Origin: Protostelium mycophagum
Taxonomy: Eukaryota; Evosea; Variosea; Protosteliida; Protosteliaceae
DNA length: 50,946 bases
Reading direction: 5' to 3'
NCBI GenBank assembly: GCA_002081555.1
Contig: MZNV01000681.1
Coordinates: 1-50,946, forward strand
Of this stretch, positions 30,927 to 41,921 are shown piece by piece (the first letter of the stretch is position 1; every line of letters starts with the position of its first letter). A program made the position numbers and the translations under genes. The notes beneath the pieces are model-generated. The model did not search any database, was not told the origin of the DNA, and saw only the letters and a list, made by a program, of their open reading frames with translations.

Positions 30927-33900
30927 ATGACTCAAAAGGGACACTCAGCAAGCGATTTAAATCTCTTATCACATTCACAGGTCAGTTTTTCACATTCTCA
31001 AAATCACATTGAGAATCTCACGACTGTAGAATCGGCAACCGATGAGGAGCTGGGACGTTCCCGTTCTGTTCTTTCAGAAAGACGCCTACAACATTTGGGC
31101 GGTCTTCTTAGATACTTTCCAGGCATATGAACAACAGAAGACACCCAGAAAGTTTGAGGGTCAGAGGATTCTTCAAATGAGGTCGTTTCCATTTGCGCCC
31201 GTGGATAGTTCTTTGACATGTTTGTGGTTGCTCACATTTGGCCATTTAAAGATCTACGTCTCAAGCTGATGAATAATGTTGAATAACTTGCATGAAACAG
31301 CTCAACATTGTAACTGGATGATTATTGCTGCAGCGGATCATTTTACCGCGATCTCCTTTGTAGCTCATGATTATTTTTACATCCATTGATGCACAAACCT
31401 CTTTTGTGCGGCAAAACTCGCACAAAGCCATAAGAAATATTCAACTTTATGATGAATATTTTTCTGACACAAAACAGGTACACTTTTCCTGGTGGTCGTG
31501 ATGAACGTCACCATCGGATTTATCCAACAGTGGAAAGCAGAAAAGGCACTTCAATCACTAAAATCATTCAACACGCCATCTTCAAATGTGATGCGCGATG
31601 GAAAGAACATGACCATAAAATCTGCGGAGGTGGGGTCGTCTCGTTGTAGACAGTCAAAGTGTTTTGAAAACTGATGGAATTTTTGTAGATTGTTCCTGGA
31701 GATGTGGTTCTTTTGGAAGAAGGAAGTCAGATCCCTGCCGATCTCCGTATGTTCAATGTTCTCAACATGCAAGGTGAAATTTTGACGAATTTTCACAGAG
31801 GCAACCACTGACACACTGCAGTCATGGAAGCGCTATTGACAGGAGAGTCAACACCCATCGAGAAGACATCCAGAACAATGACCAATGAAGACGCAAACCA
31901 CCGCGCTGAAGCCGGAGAAGAAAAAAAAGACGCAGAGCACTTGAGGAAAGCTGACCGTAGAAATATGGGATACATGTCAACTCTTGTCATTCGCGGTATG
32001 TCGTGCAGTTTCACTGAAATTTCATCGAAATTTCACACCAAAAAATTTGTTTGGAATTTTGCTGAAATTTCTCAGAAAGAGGATGATCATCTTTACGTAA
32101 TAATAATTTTCATGGAAATTTTGGGGTTGCACGATTTCTGAAGTGATGTGTCTACAACCAGTCATATTGAAATTTACAGTATAATTCTCTGTGGGTCCGT
32201 GGTCGGTATTGCGCTCATCAGAGAACACCTCAAGGGCCCCATCCCCAAAGATGTGAGTCAATCTGAGACATAGAATTTTCACACATTTTTCAAAGAAATC
32301 TCGCAGAATTTTTGAAGAAATTTTGACATGCTTAGAAAGTCATCGAATGGATCAAGGTCGGTGTCAGTTTAGCTAGCAGTTTCTGTCATTCCGGAAGGTA
32401 TGACGTGGCCACCCAAAATTATGATATCTCAACCCAATCTCATGACGTCATAGGTCTCGTCGCCGTGGTCACCGTCACTTTTGCTCTCGGTGTCACTCGC
32501 ATGGCCAAGCGTAACACCATCGTACGTAAATTGTCCGCTGTGGAGACTCTCGGTTCCATTACCGTGATCTGTGCTGATAAGACAGGTACCCTTACCGAGG
32601 GCAAGATGAAGGCAGAAGAGATGTTTGTTGGAGGAAAAGAATACACCATTACCGGTAGCGGATACAACCCTTCTGGAAAGTGAGAAATTTCAACAAAAAT
32701 TCAGATTTTTTCTTTTGAATTTGATGTTGTCTGGCTCTGACATTTTCATGTTGTGGCATAGTGTGTTGTTTATTTGTGCACAGCTTTGGTGCGGTGTTCA
32801 CCCACCTTTCGCAGCTCTGCTGCACATCCAAAATCTTACGCAAGACACACATTGAATTTCCACCGAAATTTCACAGGATAAAATGCGACGGCACCAACGT
32901 ATTTCCTGACCAAGTCCCACAAGGCTTGAAGAAATTAATTATGATCAGAGCACTCTGCAACAACGGTGAGCTGAAAGAGCCAGAATCCAATGAGAATGGA
33001 AACTTTAAGGGAAAGATGGGCAAGAGTATGAACAAAAGCATGAGCAGAAGCATGAACAGATCGATCAACCGCGAGCCGTCAGTTTTTCTCGAATTTTTTT
33101 ATTTTTTTTATTTTTCTGGTCTTTAAACATAAAAATGTTATTTTATGATTCATGTTTAAACATTTTCTGATAAAATAATTTATGTTAAAAAAGATACTGA
33201 TTCGTTGTAGAAGCTCAGAACAGACACCACTTCTGAGAAGAACTATTGAAAACGGAAAGGAGCCAACCAGAGCGCCGAGCCGCAGCGAGTACGAATAGTC
33301 GGTGATCCCACCGAAGTCGCTCTCGAGGTATGTTAACGTGCAATTGACGTGAGATTTGCGGTAAGAGATGATGTGTGTAGGTCGCAGCGAGAAAAGTGAA
33401 CTTGGGCAAGGATGTTTGGATTGACAAAGAATGTAATTTTTTCAAATTAATTTTGTGTCTTCATTTTTCATATTTTTATCTTGCACATTTTCAAATTTTT
33501 TTAAAAAACTTTGTCACATACACAAAATTCGCCGAAAATTCATATATAGATCAATCTACAACGAGTCTGATTTCCTCAGCCCTATCTTTCATCACCAAAG
33601 TTCCTTTTGATTCTGACCGTAGTCGTATGACCGTTGTTTTCAAGAGCGAAGGTGACAACGAAGGCGTCATGGGCGAGCACAGATACCTGGTCGTCTCCAA
33701 GGGTAAATTTGAATTTTGAATTCCAGATTTTGGCGCGAAAACTGACAAAAATAGGAGCAAACTCTGCCATACTGAACAGATGTCACAAGATGCTGGATGC
33801 CGAAGGAAAGGAAATTGACAAGTGAGGATTTTTATTTTATAATTTTTAGTGATCTTTCTTTGGCATATATTATTATAATTTGCATTGTGTAGTTCATTAA

Positions 33901-34735
33901 AGAATTGGATTTTTGGGGCGCCTGAGCTTCACCTTGGTAGATGCAGCTTCGTCTGCAGAGACAAAAAGCGTCCCCAAATATTTTTATTTACATATCTGCT
34001 CGTTGTAGATTGAGAAACCATAATTGAAAATGATAGGACACCTAGCATGATGGAGAACCTGGAAAAGGAAGGGAGAAAATGGCAGAAAAAGGTAAAATCA
34101 CCCGAAATTCTCCGATCATCGAAATTTCACCCAGATTTCTCGACAAAACCCACAGAATTTCAGACGAAAATTCGACGAATTTTCGCTGATAATACGGCAG
34201 GATTACGTGTGTTGGCCATGGCATACAAGACAGTTGATGACGTGCCACAGAAAGAAAAACCAGAGGAATCTGATGAAGACGAGAAATTACGTATCCACAG
34301 TATGGAATTTTGACGAAATTTCCAAGTGTCTTTGTTCCGCGTCCCTTCTGAGCTCAGTTTGCAGCTTCTTCCGCTCTGCATATGTGAATCTCAATTGTCA
34401 ATTTGAGCGATCATTTCAAGCAAAAAATAGTGTCGCACATTGTGGCGCTCACTGAACTTTGCGCCAGGGACTCAGTGGGAACGATAATTTCTCAGAGTAA
34501 CGCGCGAGCGCGAGCGCGAGATTCAGTGAACGACCACCTTGTTATCCTCATTATTTTATTCATGATTTCATTCACTATTATTAAAAAAATTCCAGAAACT
34601 TTAGAATCAAACCTGGTCCTCGTGGGACTCGTGGGAATACTGGACTCTCCCAGGGACGAAGTTAAGTACGCCATCGGAAAATGTAGAGAGGCCGGCATCG
34701 GGATGTGCATGAACAAGACAAGTTGCTCTCTGCAG
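30927..34735 (+). pseudogene. P-type cation ATPase, truncated and frame-disrupted
   Basis: P2-type ion pump. Recognised in order: second membrane helix (NVTIGFIQQWKAEKALQSL, exon ending 31629), actuator start IVPGDVVLLEEGSQIPADLR (31689-31773), LTGESTPIEK (31822-31995), TM4 VSVIPEG then [20 protein letters not shown], the phosphorylation loop [14 protein letters not shown] (DKTGTLT at 32576-32596), RALCNNGELKEPE, GDPTEVALE, PFDSDRSRM, YLVVSKG, LRVLAMAYK and LVGILDSPRDEVKYAI. Introns are short, for example 48 nt (31774-31821). In TM4 a TAGC duplication (32370-32377) shifts the frame: without one TAGC the DNA would read [12 protein letters not shown] second frame conflict precedes GDPTE. The sequence ends at AGIGMCMNKTSCSLQ, where MITGD is expected, so the hinge (GDGVND) and TM5-TM10 are absent. 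IPEG in TM4 suits the Ca2+/Na+ pump groups. Non-functional as read; assembly errors are a second explanation for the 4-nt shift. Confidence 0.8.
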
Positions 34736-34969
34736 GTAGTGGCTGTTTGGATACGATCTCTACCAACTCTGACATCCTGAAATTATTGTTATTATTTATT
34801 CAGTATCTATATAATATAAAATATCTCACTTTCTGGGTTCTCTGTCCTTGAGCTTATCCTTTTGCATAAAGAACGAGTACAACATGCATTTTCCTGAGAA
34901 AATCATGGTCACTTCCAACTGGTGCTTGTCCTTGAAATATTCTAGGTCTAATATGACGCAGGAGGCTCA
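34736..34969. other. Junction after the truncated ATPase
   Basis: No ATPase continuation and no other gene seen. Confidence 0.4.
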
Positions 34970-35162
34970 ATGTGGATAAAAACATCAATGTTGGTGGAGG
35001 CAGAGCTTGCGGGAACTCAACTTGGAGAATTTGGATTTTTGTGGACATCTTTGCTGGGGTCATTTTGGCATTCATGCCCATTCAAAATGGAAATGAGATC
35101 TGTAGGAGCCTTTGTTGGGGTCAGTCAATTCACATTGGGGACATGAGGACAGCACACACGAG
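34970..35162 (+). CDS. Exon-like frame with a membrane span, before the satellite
   Basis: An open stretch with RACGNSTWRIWIFVDIFAG and a hydrophobic run (WIFVDIFAGVILAFMPI) ends at AG/GTGAGT (35163). A decayed relative precedes the second hairpin array: near 44385-44425 the DNA again has TCAACGTGGAGATGGGG and TTTTTATGG followed by CATTTTGG and an AAG/GTGAGT. This may be one exon of an unrecognised gene whose intron is the satellite. Confidence 0.35.
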
Positions 35163-36160
35163 GTGAGTCTGTGCACAGCATCCAGGTTGATATTAAAATA
35201 TTGCGCACAGTGGCAAAGCCACTTATATTTAATAATATATCGTGCACAGCAGCAAAGCCGCTTATATAATTAATATTATTTTGTGCACAGCGACCAAGCT
35301 GCTCTATTTATATTTATACTTAATTGCACACAGCGGCAAAGCCGTTTATATATTTAATAATATTTTGTACACAGCGGCAAAGCCGCGTATATATATAATA
35401 ATATATTGTGCATGGCTGTACATTAATTTAATAATATATTGCGCACAGTGGCACAGCCGCGTATATTTTTAATAATATTTTTGTGCACAGCAGCAAAGCT
35501 GCTTATATATTGAATACCATATCGTGCACAGCGGCCAAGCCGCTGTCCATTAATTTGATAATGTATTATGCACAGCGGCTTCGCCGCGTATATCTTAATA
35601 ATGTTTTGTGCACAGCGGCCAAGCCGTATATATGTTTAATAATGTTTCGTGCACAACGGCCAAGCCGCGTATAAATTGAATAATGTTTTGTGCACAGCGG
35701 CCAGAGCCGCTTATATATTTAAATTATATATTGTGTACAGCGGCCAAGCCGCTTGTGTATTGAATAGTATTTTATGCACAGCGGCCAAGCCGTTGTATAT
35801 AAATTTAATAATATTTTGTGCACAGTGGCAAAGCCATTGTAGATAATAAATATGCACACAGCGACAGAGCCGCTGTAGATATCGAATATTATTGCACACA
35901 GCGGCAGAGCCACTTATGTCAAAGAAAATATCATTTGTGGACGTTCCGAGCGAGGATGGGCCGATTCAACGTAAAATACATCTCAATACGGGCCGAAAAA
36001 TTTTCTGCAGAGGCGGTTGGTTCTATTTTTGCAACAACTCGGCCCAGATTGAAATGCATTTTACGTCGAGTCGGCCCATCCTCGCTCGGAACGTCCACAT
36101 TTGTGCACAGCGGCAAAGCCACTCATATATTTAATAATGATTCATGCACAGCGGCCAAGC
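35163..36160. repeat. Hairpin minisatellite, ~41-bp unit, about 20 copies
   Basis: The unit is roughly GTGCACAGCGGCAAAGCCGC followed by an AT-rich spacer such as TTATATATTTAATAATATTT, with period 38-45 bp. Each unit contains the inverted repeat GCGGC/GCCGC around 3 nt. Arms mutate but often stay complementary. The array starts within 10 nt of a GTGAGT donor and is interrupted by a 164-bp inverted-repeat element. A second array of the same unit lies at 44478-44760. Confidence 0.85.
35936..36099. mobile_element. 164-bp foldback/MITE-like element inside the satellite
   Basis: Terminal inverted repeats of about 60 bp: TGTGGACGTTCCGAGCGAGG at 35936-35955 is matched exactly by its complement at 36080-36099. 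The arms continue with few mismatches to about 35996 and 36038, leaving a centre of about 42 bp. It is non-coding. A 2-3 bp T-rich flank may be the target duplication. Confidence 0.75.
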
Positions 36161-36404
36161 TGCTGTATTTGAATTTAAATATATATGTGTTATTACTGAT
36201 AATTATTAATTAGTTATAGGTAATAATAAAATAAAAATAAATAAAATAAATATCTTTATATTACTGTATTAATTTTATTTTCCAACAAATTATTATAGTG
36301 TGCTTGCATTCTGATTTCTTGTGGGCCACAACATATCACCTCTAACAGCTCTTATCTGTTAAAAAAATGTGCAACCAATATATTACAGATAGCTGATATT
36401 ATAC
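36161..36404. other. AT-rich spacer
   Basis: Very AT-rich; no gene or repeat supported. Confidence 0.4.
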
Positions 36405-36740
36405 GACTTGTCGCGAACAACTTGTCGCAAACGACTTGTCGCAAATGACTTGTCGCAAACGACTTGTTGCAAACGACTTGTCACAAACGGCTTGTCGCAA
36501 ACGACTTGTTACAAACGGCTTGTTGCAAACAGCTTGTTGTAAATCAGTGCTGAGAGAAATCATCCGTAATAACGACTTGTTGCATACAACTTGTCGCAAA
36601 CAACTTCTCGCAACCAACTTGTTGTAAATCAGCATACAATGTGTCACAAACAAACTGTTGCACACGTCTTGATGCAAACAACTGGTCGTACACGATTTGT
36701 CGCAATAGAAAACTGTCGCAAACCACTTGTCGCAACAAAT
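36405..36740. repeat. 15-nt minisatellite (ACTTGTCGCAAACGA)n
   Basis: About 20 copies of ACTTGTCGCAAACGA with point variation (GTTGCAAAC, GTCACAAAC). The 15-nt unit keeps frames open in several readings, so long frames here are not evidence for a gene. Confidence 0.85.
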
Positions 36741-36959
36741 ATGAAAAACACCGGGCCTCCGGCTAAGGAATAAAGGAACAAGTATGGAACATTGAAGGAA
36801 CAATTGCCATATCTTCACTACAAATGATATTTGAATATTAAAAATTGTTTTAAATAATAAAAGAAGAAAAATAGCATATAGATTATCAGTGAAGATGGGG
36901 GCTCAATACTATTTGTAATTGAGATAAAAATACAATAGTAGTATGGAACATGATGTTCC

Positions 36960-37193
36960 TGTTGTCTCTGTGGCACAAAGAGACGGCATCAAAGAGAATA
37001 AGCAAATGGTGAGAGAGAATAAAGATGAAGTTGAAACACTTGTGGTCTCAACTCCGCCTTCCAGACAGAATGAGTTTTATTAGAAGTTGTTGGTGTTGTA
37101 GATTGTAGCAATAATCTACAACTCGTGCATTCCAAAAGTGTGTAATATCTGTTTTGCACTAGTGTTGCGCTTAATGTTGTGACATTCACAACA
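36960..37193 (-). repeat. LTR (left copy), 234 bp
   Basis: TGTTGT...ACAACA; 3' LTR of the minus-strand element. It contains AATAAA in the minus sense. Confidence 0.9.
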
Positions 37194-38338
37194 TCACTCC
37201 CCTTTTTTCCAGTTTAGCTTCTGGTGGCACGCTTGTCTCTATTGACGGTAGGGGTTAGGGTTGTGGTTGTGTGTCTTAAACGTGCTGACCAATAGCGGTC
37301 AATTGTTGCCTTGTTGTCAAAATTAGTAGTTGGTTCCCAGGTGGGTGCATTGTAGCCCTTCTATTTCACCTTGTACTCATAGTTGGGGGCCTTGCCTCTG
37401 TGGTCCAGAATTTTCTCAACTACGTAGGAGGTACTAAAGTCGTCTGGGTCGTATGAGATGATTTTTAGTTCATCTGCTGCATAGTTGCGTGATAAGAATG
37501 CACCGTCGGCATCTTGTAGGAGGTACGCCCCACCTTTGTTCTGCCTAATGACCTTGTATGGACCTTCAAAGTTGGCCTCAAACTTGTTGGCCTTATTCTT
37601 GTTAGTTGCCATGAGAGCTATGGCCTGACAAGTGTGCTCTGCATGCATCTCTAGGTCAAAGGAAAGACAAGTGTATCGTCTATGTAGTGTAATTTGCTGG
37701 TCGGGCTCTGGGTTGTCTAGGAGCTGCGTGACGCGAATGTTGGCCTCGTTGTTGAGCCTCTCAAGGGCCAAGATAGTTTCTTCAAAGTGCCGTTCAACAA
37801 GTTTGGTCATAGAGTGTAGCTAATTGCTTTATGTAGCTATTAAAGCGTCAAAACGTCCTCTAAACCTGTGTTGGTCTAGAGAAGTCTTAATTCAGCAAGA
37901 ACTAAGAAAAGCCAGAACTGCGAGTTGCACGTCCTAACAATCTCACTAGATGAGGCGTAAGAGATGTGCCTAAAATGTAAGAAGTGTGCCCAAGCGTCCT
38001 GACAAGATACAATGTGGGAGCTGTCACAAATGGTGTGATCAATGACACTGATGACCTCCAATCAATCGTCCAATTTGGTGCTGGTGAGTAATATAATATG
38101 GGTCGATGAGGATGGGCTCTTGGATCGACCATATGACTTCTACTAAGTGGTCTGAAGCTGCTGCGGGGGTTTGAGACTGTCTGAGGCCGGTAGTAGGTAC
38201 CATATTTGTAATATCTGTGTCTAAGTTGAAGATCTGGACTGCGATTGGAAAGCTGGGCGTTGCTGTTATGGCTGGCAACACCTGTAGTTCTGAAAATATC
38301 CAAACGGTAGGCAAGGTGATATAGACTCACACAAAAAA

Positions 38339-38573
38339 TGTTGTCTCTGTGGCACAAAGAGATGGTGTCAAAGAGAATAGGCAAATGGTGAGAGAGAATA
38401 AAGATGAAGTTGAAACACTTGTGGTCTCAACTCCGCCTTCCAGACAGAATGAGTTTTATTAGAAGTTGTTGGTGTTGTAGATTGTAGCAACAATCTACAA
38501 CTCGTGCAATTCCGAAAGTGTGTAATATCTGTTTTGCGCTAGTGTTGTGCTTAATGTTGTGACATTCACAACA
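38339..38573 (-). repeat. LTR (right copy), 235 bp
   Basis: Direct repeat of 36960-37193 with the same termini; 5' LTR of the minus-strand element. Followed by the GTTCC duplication. Confidence 0.9.
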
Positions 38574-38729
38574 GTTCCGTTCTTCAATCCGTTGGTTTTT
38601 GCAACCATTTATAATTATTGACGAAATAATCTTGGACTTTTTATTATACGACTTCACTTTGGCATTTGTGGAATTTGGATGAGCAATACTACTAACCCCA
38701 GATACAGTGTTTGAAACGCGTTCAGCTGC

Positions 38730-39860
38730 ACTGTCCTCTCAAATGTCCATATCTTCAATCAGCGGTCGGGACAAAGTCTGACATGTGTCAAAATTGTTTG
38801 ACAGGTTGTCAACATTGACATCTCCTACTGATGACTCTGATAGAGGTCTCTCTATTGTCGTGCTCTGCCAGTATGCCATGTATTTGGCATGTCTTCATTC
38901 TTCCTATTCTTCTTCCTCTCGCTCTCTTTCAGCAATTTCAATTCCCATTCAGCGACATATATACGGTGTCTAGCTTTAACAGCTTCTTTGTCCGTACATT
39001 CGGGCATTCTCTTGTAGGAATTGAGTGAGGTTAGAGTCCATTCCAATCGTAAGTACAGCGCCACCCACCATGGTTGTACTTGATGGTAACCTATTATTCA
39101 ATTTAGTAGATGTTATTTTCAACAATCTACTCACAATACCCTCTGGTAGATCTGTGTCCATCTCATCACCGTGGACATCTGATCATCTTGGTAATTTGTC
39201 AGCCAAATGTCATCTGCAGCAGTCTCTGGTAAATTCTGACAATTTTCCGAGTTTGACAATTGTAGGTTTGTGATCCTGCCAAAAATCTTGATCCAAAATT
39301 GCGCCTAAGTTACCTAAAGACATTATGTGGAACATTTGGTCATGTACGTGGTTGCCAAACTTGACTCTAACCTCTACACAATGTTCCACAAGCCCCAGAC
39401 TTGTGTCATTTGCTCCCACCGGCAAATAACTCTTTTCTAAAGTTTGAACCACCAGACCGTGTTTTGCCACCACCCATGGGTCTATGTACAATAGCTCTGC
39501 TCCAGAATCCAGCAGTACATGTTGTTCTACCCAGCCGTCAGCTGACAGAATTTCCATAAAGTTGGTTTCTGAGGCCCGCACTTTGTCCGTTGACTGCTGT
39601 AAGTTGTGCCATCACTACCACCCTCGTTGGGTCTTAAAATCGCGCGGTGTTAAAGTTACCATGTGATGTGGGATGTTGCTGATGTCTTTGTACTGCAACT
39701 TCATGTGTCCACCACAACCACACTTGAGACAAAGCATCTTCAACTTACAGTAGCTCTTGAGTGCGTCTATTAGGTGCAGCTTGCCACCCACTTTGTACAT
39801 ACGCAGTACACTGTCAGGAGTACCACGTACAATGTTTTGTGGTGTGTACACTTCGTGATA
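38730..39860 (-). mobile_element. Ty3/gypsy gag-protease fragment (fossil)
   Basis: Minus-strand remnant with a zinc-knuckle region (CLKCGCGGHMKLQ, about 39730) and a retropepsin-like domain (VLLDSGAELLYIDPWVV, then GAILDQDFW, 39210-39581). Charged sequence towards 38852 may be the start of pol. No LTRs are seen at its ends. Broken, several breaks. Confidence 0.65.
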
Positions 39861-39994
39861 ATCTCTCTTGTGCCATATATTTAGTCTAGTCTACTTTGAC
39901 ATGAACCTAGGGAGTATCATGGCTGATTTGCAACACCTTTCTCCCGCAAAAATGTAAGTACACTCCTCAAGGATAATCCCTATCGTGTTCTAAG

Positions 39995-41505
39995 GTGTCA
40001 CAGATCATCTCTGGTGGCAATAATGTGGAAATAGAAATTGATATCGATGCTCTGATCGATTCGATGCCCGCTATTGTCGCCACCTATGAGAATTTATACC
40101 GGGATGAAATCCAGTTGGCTGTGAGTTTGCCAGACGCTATTGACATGAGCGTGGAGGCCATGTGCAAGTGAGTTCCTCTGTTCTTTCTTTTTATTTATTA
40201 CGGTATTATCATATTGTATATTGTTTTTTTTTGTTTTTTTCTTGTTCATAATCTATTGTGCTTATTTATTGTTAAGTGTATCATTAATATTTACTAGATT
40301 ATTATATTTGTTATTTTATTTTTATGTATATTATTATTATTATTAAATTTTTTTTAATATTCGCAGGGGTTTAGAGAGGGTGTTGAAGGTGGATATCGAC
40401 CCAGAGCAGTGTCGTTCCTTCTCCAACAGGGGCACAGGTCAGGTCTATCTGTACGTCCCTGCCTCCTTCATCACCGAGGAGCGTGCACCGGTACTCTTGT
40501 CTTGGAACGGTTTTGTGGTCCATTGTCGTGTTGCCGCCGTGATTTGGGCGTACAAGTACGCGTTGTATCGCGTGGATGTTGGACGGTTTCCTGAGGGGGA
40601 TAAGGCAGGGCTGGCCAAGCAGATCAGTGACGCCGCCGAGAAGACTCCTGTCAGTATCGTATATAAGGACACTATTGGGAATCATCATTGGGGGCTGGTC
40701 ACCGTGATGAGTTCTGATAAGGTATAGTATTATAATTTATTAATTTAATTAATTAAGATTCTTTTTCGCAGGAGTTTAATTAATTAAGAATTTTTTTTAA
40801 TTTCGCAGGAATTTCTGGACGGGTTCACCGACTTTGCCAATTATAAGTTGGGGGCCAGTCGTGCAATGGTGCGACCCCATACCCTCTGGACAAACTGCGT
40901 GGGGCTCAGTCGGTATGAGATCGGTCCCTTTCCGCAACGTGAGGAAAATTACGGCCATTACTTGGCGATGGTCCAGTCAGTTTTGGGAGCGAACAAGTCA
41001 GTTGGGGGGGCTGCCTTAGTGTTTCCCCAGTACCGTCTGCTCTCCTCTCATTTGGCGCAGCCCATGTGGCAGTGTTGGCTCACTCAGAAACAGCTGGCGA
41101 TTTTAGTGAAGCTGGGGGCCCGTTATAAGCATTTCAAGTTGGATCATTCTGGGAAGCCGTGGGTCAATTTTTTTTCATTTATATTGTTTTTTTAATGTTA
41201 TTATTATTGTTTATTTTATTTACATTTATATTTATTCATATTTTATGTATTTTATTTTATTTTATTTTATTTATTATTATTATTTTTTATTATTATTTTT
41301 TATTATTATTTTAACACCGTGCAGGATGCCCTTTGTGATACGCAAGTGGGCTCCCAAAGCCAAACCTGCCGGTTCTGCCGCTGTCTCTGGGGCGTCTGTT
41401 GGATCCGCTCAGCCCGCTCCAGCATTGGATTTGGCCGGTGTCGCTCCTGTGGTCGATTGTGTCGTTCAGGGTGGGCCTGTTGCCAAGAAACCTCGCTCCG
41501 GCTAG
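39995..41505 (+). CDS. Unknown gene family, copy B, complete to the stop
   Basis: Not recognised. Exons: about 39995-40167, 40367-40721 (355 nt), 40809-41158 and 41325-41505 (TAG), with phases 2, 0 and 2 agreeing. Introns (199, 87 and 166 nt) are extremely AT-rich and end TTCGCAG or GTGCAG. A first exon probably lies near 39901-39953 (ATG, then GTAAGT), but its phase does not fit. About 350 residues: acidic helical N-terminus (VEIEIDIDALIDSMPAIVAT), a core shared with copy A (QVYLYVPASFITEERA, then IWAYKYALYRVDVGRF, then GNHHWGLVTV), a second domain (LGASRAMVRPHTLWTNCVGL, then PFPQREENYGHYLAMVQSVL), and an Ala/Pro/Val-rich tail ending VAKKPRSG, which could be a nuclear signal. No membrane span or catalytic motif. 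GC content far above its introns suggests selection on the protein or a foreign origin. Confidence 0.7.
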
Positions 41506-41921
41506 GTCAATAAATATCCCCTAAGGCAGTTCTCCGCAGTATATGGGGTCGTTCTATATGTCGTATGTTTCGTGCAAATTAATGTATTTTATTTTGCGTA
41601 TTATTTTAACTTTGATTATTCAGTTTTTTTTTCGCAAGGCCAATACTTGTTCACCGCAATGCGTCAATCAGCGACGTTCAAACTGGTTAGAATAGCATGC
41701 GACGATGTGTTTTAGCGCCCAGAAAGATTCCTATATTGCCATGACAACGTGGTGTACTGTACATGCTGCGGTAGGCGTTTTCGGCGCCTAATATCTGCAT
41801 ATGCGTTGTTGTAGATGGCTGCCGTGCTGCAGGCACCTATAAACAGATACGTTTCAGCCTCAGCACGTACACCAAAAGTCTCCTATGGTGTACTTGGTCC
41901 GGACGTTGTTTGGAAAGTCAT
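41506..41921. other. Spacer between copy B and LINE
   Basis: Contains the probable 3' UTR of copy B (AATAAAT at 41510). Nothing else recognised. Confidence 0.4.

Larger units (their letters stand above)
36960..38573 (-). mobile_element. Compact Ty3-type (chromovirus) LTR element with target duplication
   Basis: Fossil or non-autonomous element of 1614 bp. LTRs of 234 and 235 bp start TGTTGTC and end CACAACA. The insertion is flanked by an identical 5-bp duplication, GTTCC (36955-36959 and 38574-38578). A polypurine tract in minus sense sits next to the left LTR (about 37194-37212). The internal part holds an integrase C-terminal GPY/F-type module (FEGPYKVIRQNKGGAYLL, ORF 37361-37810) followed by a chromodomain (YVVEKILDHRGK). 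No gag, protease, RT or integrase core is present, so it is broken or non-autonomous. The two LTRs differ at about eight positions plus one indel (3-4%), implying moderate age. Confidence 0.85.

Noticed and set aside
32361-32376. A 16-nt micro-intron (GTCGGT...TTTAG) to explain the ATPase frame change
   Set aside because: It is far below the smallest frame-supported intron here, and a simple TAGC duplication explains the shift.
35242-35913. Several 60-76-codon frames rich in Ala, Tyr and Cys
   Set aside because: They are translations of the satellite and repeat with its period.
35163-36160. Tandem GCGGC hairpins as an array of small RNA genes or tRNAs
   Set aside because: Stems are only about 5 bp, units vary freely, and no promoter boxes or cloverleaf are present.
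36405-36740. CRISPR-like array
   Set aside because: The 15-nt units are contiguous with no spacers, and this is a eukaryotic chromosome end; it is a minisatellite.
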